A DNA stretch of 64,000 nt from CAIKMD01 sp963740675 (GTDB lineage Bacteria; Pseudomonadota; Alphaproteobacteria; ATCC43930; CGMCC-115725): positions 310,001-374,000 of the forward strand of contig CAVUFS010000003.1 of NCBI GenBank assembly GCA_963740675.1. The letters are read 5' to 3'. The notes beneath the pieces were generated by a model. It saw nothing but the letters and a program-made list of their open reading frames with translations, ran no database searches and was not told the DNA's origin. Each line of letters begins with the position of its first letter. The first letter of the stretch is position 1. The position numbers were made by a program, and so were the translations under genes. Below are positions 61,654 to 64,000 of the stretch, piece after piece.

Positions 61654-62448
61654 ATGTATAATTTCAATTACCATCAAGCCAAGAGCGTCGACGAAGCCTC
61701 GAAGCTCTCGACCTCAGTCGAGGAAGGCAAAGTGATGGCGGGCGGCATGACGCTGATCCCGACCTTGAAGCAGCGCCTCGCCAAGCCTTCCGACGTTATC
61801 GACCTCGGCAAGATTGCCGAGCTCAAGGGCGTCAAAAAGGAAGGCAACGCCATCGTCATCGGCGCGATGACGCGCCACTACGACGTGTTCACGTCCGATA
61901 TCGTGAAGGCCTCGATCCCCGGCCTCTCGGGCCTTGCCGGCCATATCGGCGACCCGCATGTGCGCAACCGCGGCACGATCGGCGGTTCGATCGCCAACAG
62001 CGACCCGGCGGCGGATTATCCCGCCTCGGTGCTCGCGCTCAACGCGACCATCATCACCAATAAGCGCAAGATTGCGGCCGATGATTTCTTCAAAGGTCTG
62101 TTCGAGACCGCGCTCGAGCCCGGCGAACTGATCACCGCCGTGAGCTATCCGATCCCGGACAAGTCGCATTACATGAAGTTCCCGAACCCGGCCTCGCGCT
62201 ATGCGATCGTCGGCGTGTTCGTCGCCAAGACCGGCAACAATGTCCGCGTCGGCGTGACCGGCGCCGGCGCTTGCGCCTTCCGCCAGAAGGACATGGAAGC
62301 CGCCCTGTCGAAGAACTTCTCGCCGGACGCGATCAAGGACATCAAGCAAGACCAGAACGGCCTCAACTCCGACATCCATGCCAGCGCCGAATACCGCGCT
62401 CATCTGGTCAATGTGATGGCCCGCCGCGCGGTCCAAGCCTGCCTGTAA
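61654..62448 (+). CDS. coxM: FAD-binding medium subunit of a CO dehydrogenase/xanthine oxidase-type hydroxylase
   Basis: A 264-residue FAD subunit. FAD motifs are AGGMTLIPTLKQRL and TIGGSIANSDPAADYPA. The C-terminal CO_deh_flav_C region is present (KFPNPASRYAIVGVFVA). It passes electrons to the quinone pool or another acceptor. The large molybdenum subunit is absent from the window, so the complete enzyme is not encoded here. A terminator hairpin follows 26 bases after the stop. Confidence 0.95.
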   Translation: MYNFNYHQAKSVDEASKLSTSVEEGKVMAGGMTLIPTLKQRLAKPSDVIDLGKIAELKGVKKEGNAIVIGAMTRHYDVFTSDIVKASIPGLSGLAGHIGDPHVRNRGTIGGSIANSDPAADYPASVLALNATIITNKRKIAADDFFKGLFETALEPGELITAVSYPIPDKSHYMKFPNPASRYAIVGVFVAKTGNNVRVGVTGAGACAFRQKDMEAALSKNFSPDAIKDIKQDQNGLNSDIHASAEYRAHLVNVMARRAVQACL

Positions 62449-62473
62449 CCGAACCGGCATTTCTCGATTGAAG

Positions 62474-62502
62474 AGGGCGTCTCGCAAGGGACGCCCTTTT
62501 TC
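62474..62502 (+). terminator. Rho-independent terminator after coxM
   Basis: AGGGCGTC (62474-62481) pairs with GACGCCCT (62490-62497), followed by a run of T. It ends the coxG-coxS-coxM transcript, so coxL is not expected further down in the same unit. Confidence 0.8.
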
Positions 62503-62515
62503 GTTTTCGAGACGC

Positions 62516-62599
62516 GTCATTGCGAGAAGCGCGTAGCGCGACGAAGCAATCCAGAGCAACACCCGCCGCCCTGGATTGCTTCGCTTCGCTCGCAATGAC
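62516..62599. repeat. Interspersed palindromic repeat, family C (copy 2)
   Basis: GTCATTGCGAG, a GAAGCAATCCAG arm, CTGGATTGCTTCG and CTCGCAATGAC recreate the layout of the copy at 8338-8419. The inner and outer arms are complementary. It lies between coxM's terminator and the next binding-protein gene. Confidence 0.8.
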
Positions 62600-62632
62600 G
62601 TGTTAATTTGAGAAAACGATCGGGGAGGAAAC

Positions 62633-63568
62633 ATGCGCCGTATTGCCCAGCACGTTCTCGCTGTGACTTTCTCGGTGGCGATCGCATTCCCTGCCCTCGC
62701 CGCGACCAAGATCACCTTCATGCACAACGCGTCGGCGTCCTTCGCCGCGATGTTCGTCGCCAAGGATCAGGGCATCCTCGACAAGCACGGGCTCGACGTC
62801 GAATTCACGCCGGCGCAGAGCGGCGCGGTGATGCCGCCGGCCTTGATGTCGGGTTCGATCCAACTCGCTGCGCCGACCGCGACCGTGCTGGTGCAGGCGC
62901 ATGAGCAAGGCATCGATCTCGTCGCCGTCGCCAATACGGCGGCCTACCCCTCGGCGGCCGATGGACAGATCGTCGGCCGCACGGGCAGCGGGCTCAAGGA
63001 TACGCGCGATCTCATGGGGCATAAGGTCGGCCTGCCAAGCCTCGGCGGTATCTTCGAGGTGCTGATGCGCGATTGGGTGCGCAAGGCTGGTGCCGACGAC
63101 ACCAAGGTGCAATGGCTCGAAGTGCAACTGCGCCAGATGGGCGACGCGCTGAAGAGCGGCTTGGTCGACGCTGCCGTACCGGTGGAGCCGTTCTACAGCC
63201 GCATCGTCCAAAGCGGCGCCGGCTATCCGATGGGCGATTTCGAAGCCGCCATCCCTGCCGGCACCATTCCGGTGCTCTATGCGACGACGCGAAGCTGGGC
63301 GGCCGCGAATCCGCAAGCGCTCGCCGAACTCCGCGCGTCGATGGCCGAGGCGATCACCTTCATCAACAATCCCGCCAATGCCGCCGCGGTGCGCTCTGCC
63401 ATCGCCGAGCATACCAAGCTGCCGCCGGAAGCCGCCGCCACGCTGAAGATTCCGGCAGGGCTTCAGGTACCGGTGACGCCGCAAGGGCTGCAATTCTGGG
63501 TCACAGTGATGCGCCAACAAGGCCTCATCGACCACGACATCGATCCGGCGAGCCTGATCGCGCCATGA
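62633..63568 (+). CDS. NitT/TauT-type ABC substrate-binding protein
   Basis: A 311-residue periplasmic binding protein. Sec signal ends at AFPALAATK. Family motifs are ASFAAMFVAKDQGILDKHGLDVEF, MSGSIQLAAPTATVL and LMGHKVGLPSLGGIFE. No permease or ATPase gene follows; instead a CocE/NonD hydrolase overlaps its stop by 4 bases (ATGA). It may feed that hydrolase's pathway. Confidence 0.88.
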   Translation: MRRIAQHVLAVTFSVAIAFPALAATKITFMHNASASFAAMFVAKDQGILDKHGLDVEFTPAQSGAVMPPALMSGSIQLAAPTATVLVQAHEQGIDLVAVANTAAYPSAADGQIVGRTGSGLKDTRDLMGHKVGLPSLGGIFEVLMRDWVRKAGADDTKVQWLEVQLRQMGDALKSGLVDAAVPVEPFYSRIVQSGAGYPMGDFEAAIPAGTIPVLYATTRSWAAANPQALAELRASMAEAITFINNPANAAAVRSAIAEHTKLPPEAAATLKIPAGLQVPVTPQGLQFWVTVMRQQGLIDHDIDPASLIAP

Positions 63569-64000
63569 ACACTCGCGCGCTGCGCGAAGCCGGCATCGTC
63601 TTCGAGCGCAGCGTCGCTGTGCCGGTACGTGACGGCACGAAGCTCAGCGCGAATATCTTCCGCCCCGCCGAGGGCAAGCGTGTACCGTTGCTGATGTCGG
63701 TGACGCCTTACGGCAAGGACAAGCTCCCCGATCGCATCGGCAATTTCTTCATGTGGCTCGCCGGCGTGCGCTTTGGCGATATCCGCATCTCGCGCTACAC
63801 CGGCTTCGAGGCACCCGATCCGTTCTTTTGGGTGAGCGCCGGCTATGCCGTGCTCCAAGCCGATGTGCGCGGCATGCACAAATCGGAAGGCTGCGCCGGC
63901 GTCCTCAGCGATCGGGATGCCGAGGATTACTACGATCTCATCGAATGGGCCGCCACGCAGAGCTGGTGCGATGGCGGCGTCGCGCTGTCTGGTGTTTCCT
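63565..64000 (+). CDS. CocE/NonD-family hydrolase, N-terminal part
   Basis: The first 145 residues of a protein cut by the window end. VPVRDGTKLSANIFRP, VTPYGKDKLPDRIG and GYAVLQADVRGMHKSEG are characteristic of the CocE/NonD alpha/beta hydrolases (X-Pro dipeptidyl-peptidase-like, cocaine-esterase family). The frame stops at VALSGVS, the expected nucleophile-serine region. It overlaps the binding-protein stop by 4 bases, so it is cotranscribed. The activity on esters or amides is unknown. Confidence 0.85.
   Translation, partial: MNTRALREAGIVFERSVAVPVRDGTKLSANIFRPAEGKRVPLLMSVTPYGKDKLPDRIGNFFMWLAGVRFGDIRISRYTGFEAPDPFFWVSAGYAVLQADVRGMHKSEGCAGVLSDRDAEDYYDLIEWAATQSWCDGGVALSGVS

Overview
The window is GC-rich chromosomal DNA from an alphaproteobacterium. 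The main evidence is gene order: tmk-holB-metG-tatD-metallohydrolase, hfq-hflX, a D-amino-acid aminotransferase, and the run dusB-ntrB-ntrC-ntrY-ntrX beside ispDF-pgpA-cinA. The aminotransferase between hfq and ntrX, the bifunctional IspDF, an NDUFS4-like complex I subunit, and a pmtA/plcP/agt-type lipid cluster all fit this class. Order and genus cannot be fixed from the sequence alone.

Layout. (1) 1-6.6 kb: end of a D-Ala-D-Ala carboxypeptidase, then tmk, holB, metG, tatD, a PhnP-like metallo-beta-lactamase, a cupin and mazG. (2) 6.6-13 kb: accessory catabolic block with two Tat-exported amidohydrolases around two frameshifted ABC substrate-binding proteins, plus a 3-hydroxyisobutyrate-dehydrogenase-like enzyme. 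(3) 13-27 kb: PDZ lipoprotein, hflX, hfq, HAD phosphatase, dat, the two nitrogen two-component systems, dusB, ispDF, pgpA and cinA. (4) 27-34 kb: a luciferase-like flavin oxidoreductase, a DUF3574-like lipoprotein, a TPR-methyltransferase, and a phospholipid methyltransferase / PlcP-like phospholipase / Agt-like glycosyltransferase operon. (5) 34-38.6 kb: a nickel/cobalt and copper handling operon (NiCoT, DUF2946-like, CopC, CopD fused to cytochrome c, PCuAC). (6) 38.6-50.9 kb: a mix of transporters, an ECF sigma factor with an NTF2-like tail, a ClC/MarR divergent pair, rpsU, tRNA-Arg and small secreted proteins. (7) 51-55.6 kb: an ECF sigma / predicted anti-sigma / Metal_resist sensor operon, divergent from small secreted proteins and an ABC exporter. 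(8) 55.6-64 kb: NDUFS4-like protein, tRNA-Pro, and a second catabolic region (alpha/beta hydrolase, flavin monooxygenase, two substrate-binding proteins, amidohydrolase, coxG-coxS-coxM without coxL, and the start of a CocE/NonD hydrolase).

The most interesting regulatory observation is at 52.9-53.1 kb. Two divergent sites have the identical ECF-type pattern GGAAAC-N15-CGTATC, one facing the sigma/anti-sigma/sensor operon and one facing the small secreted genes. Other points of interest are the lipid-remodelling operon, the CopD-cytochrome c-redoxin fusion split by a frameshift, five NitT/TauT-type binding proteins with no permease or ATPase genes nearby, and a perfect 19-bp palindrome between the MarR and ClC genes.

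Single-base lesions occur in several accessory genes (four in the two adjacent binding proteins, one in copD, one in a carotenoid-oxygenase remnant, one nonsense codon in a SIMPL-like gene). The housekeeping genes read cleanly. This suggests gene decay, but assembly error cannot be excluded from sequence alone. At least five interspersed palindromic repeat copies lie in gene-end spacers. I saw no CRISPR array, rRNA, insertion sequence or prophage.
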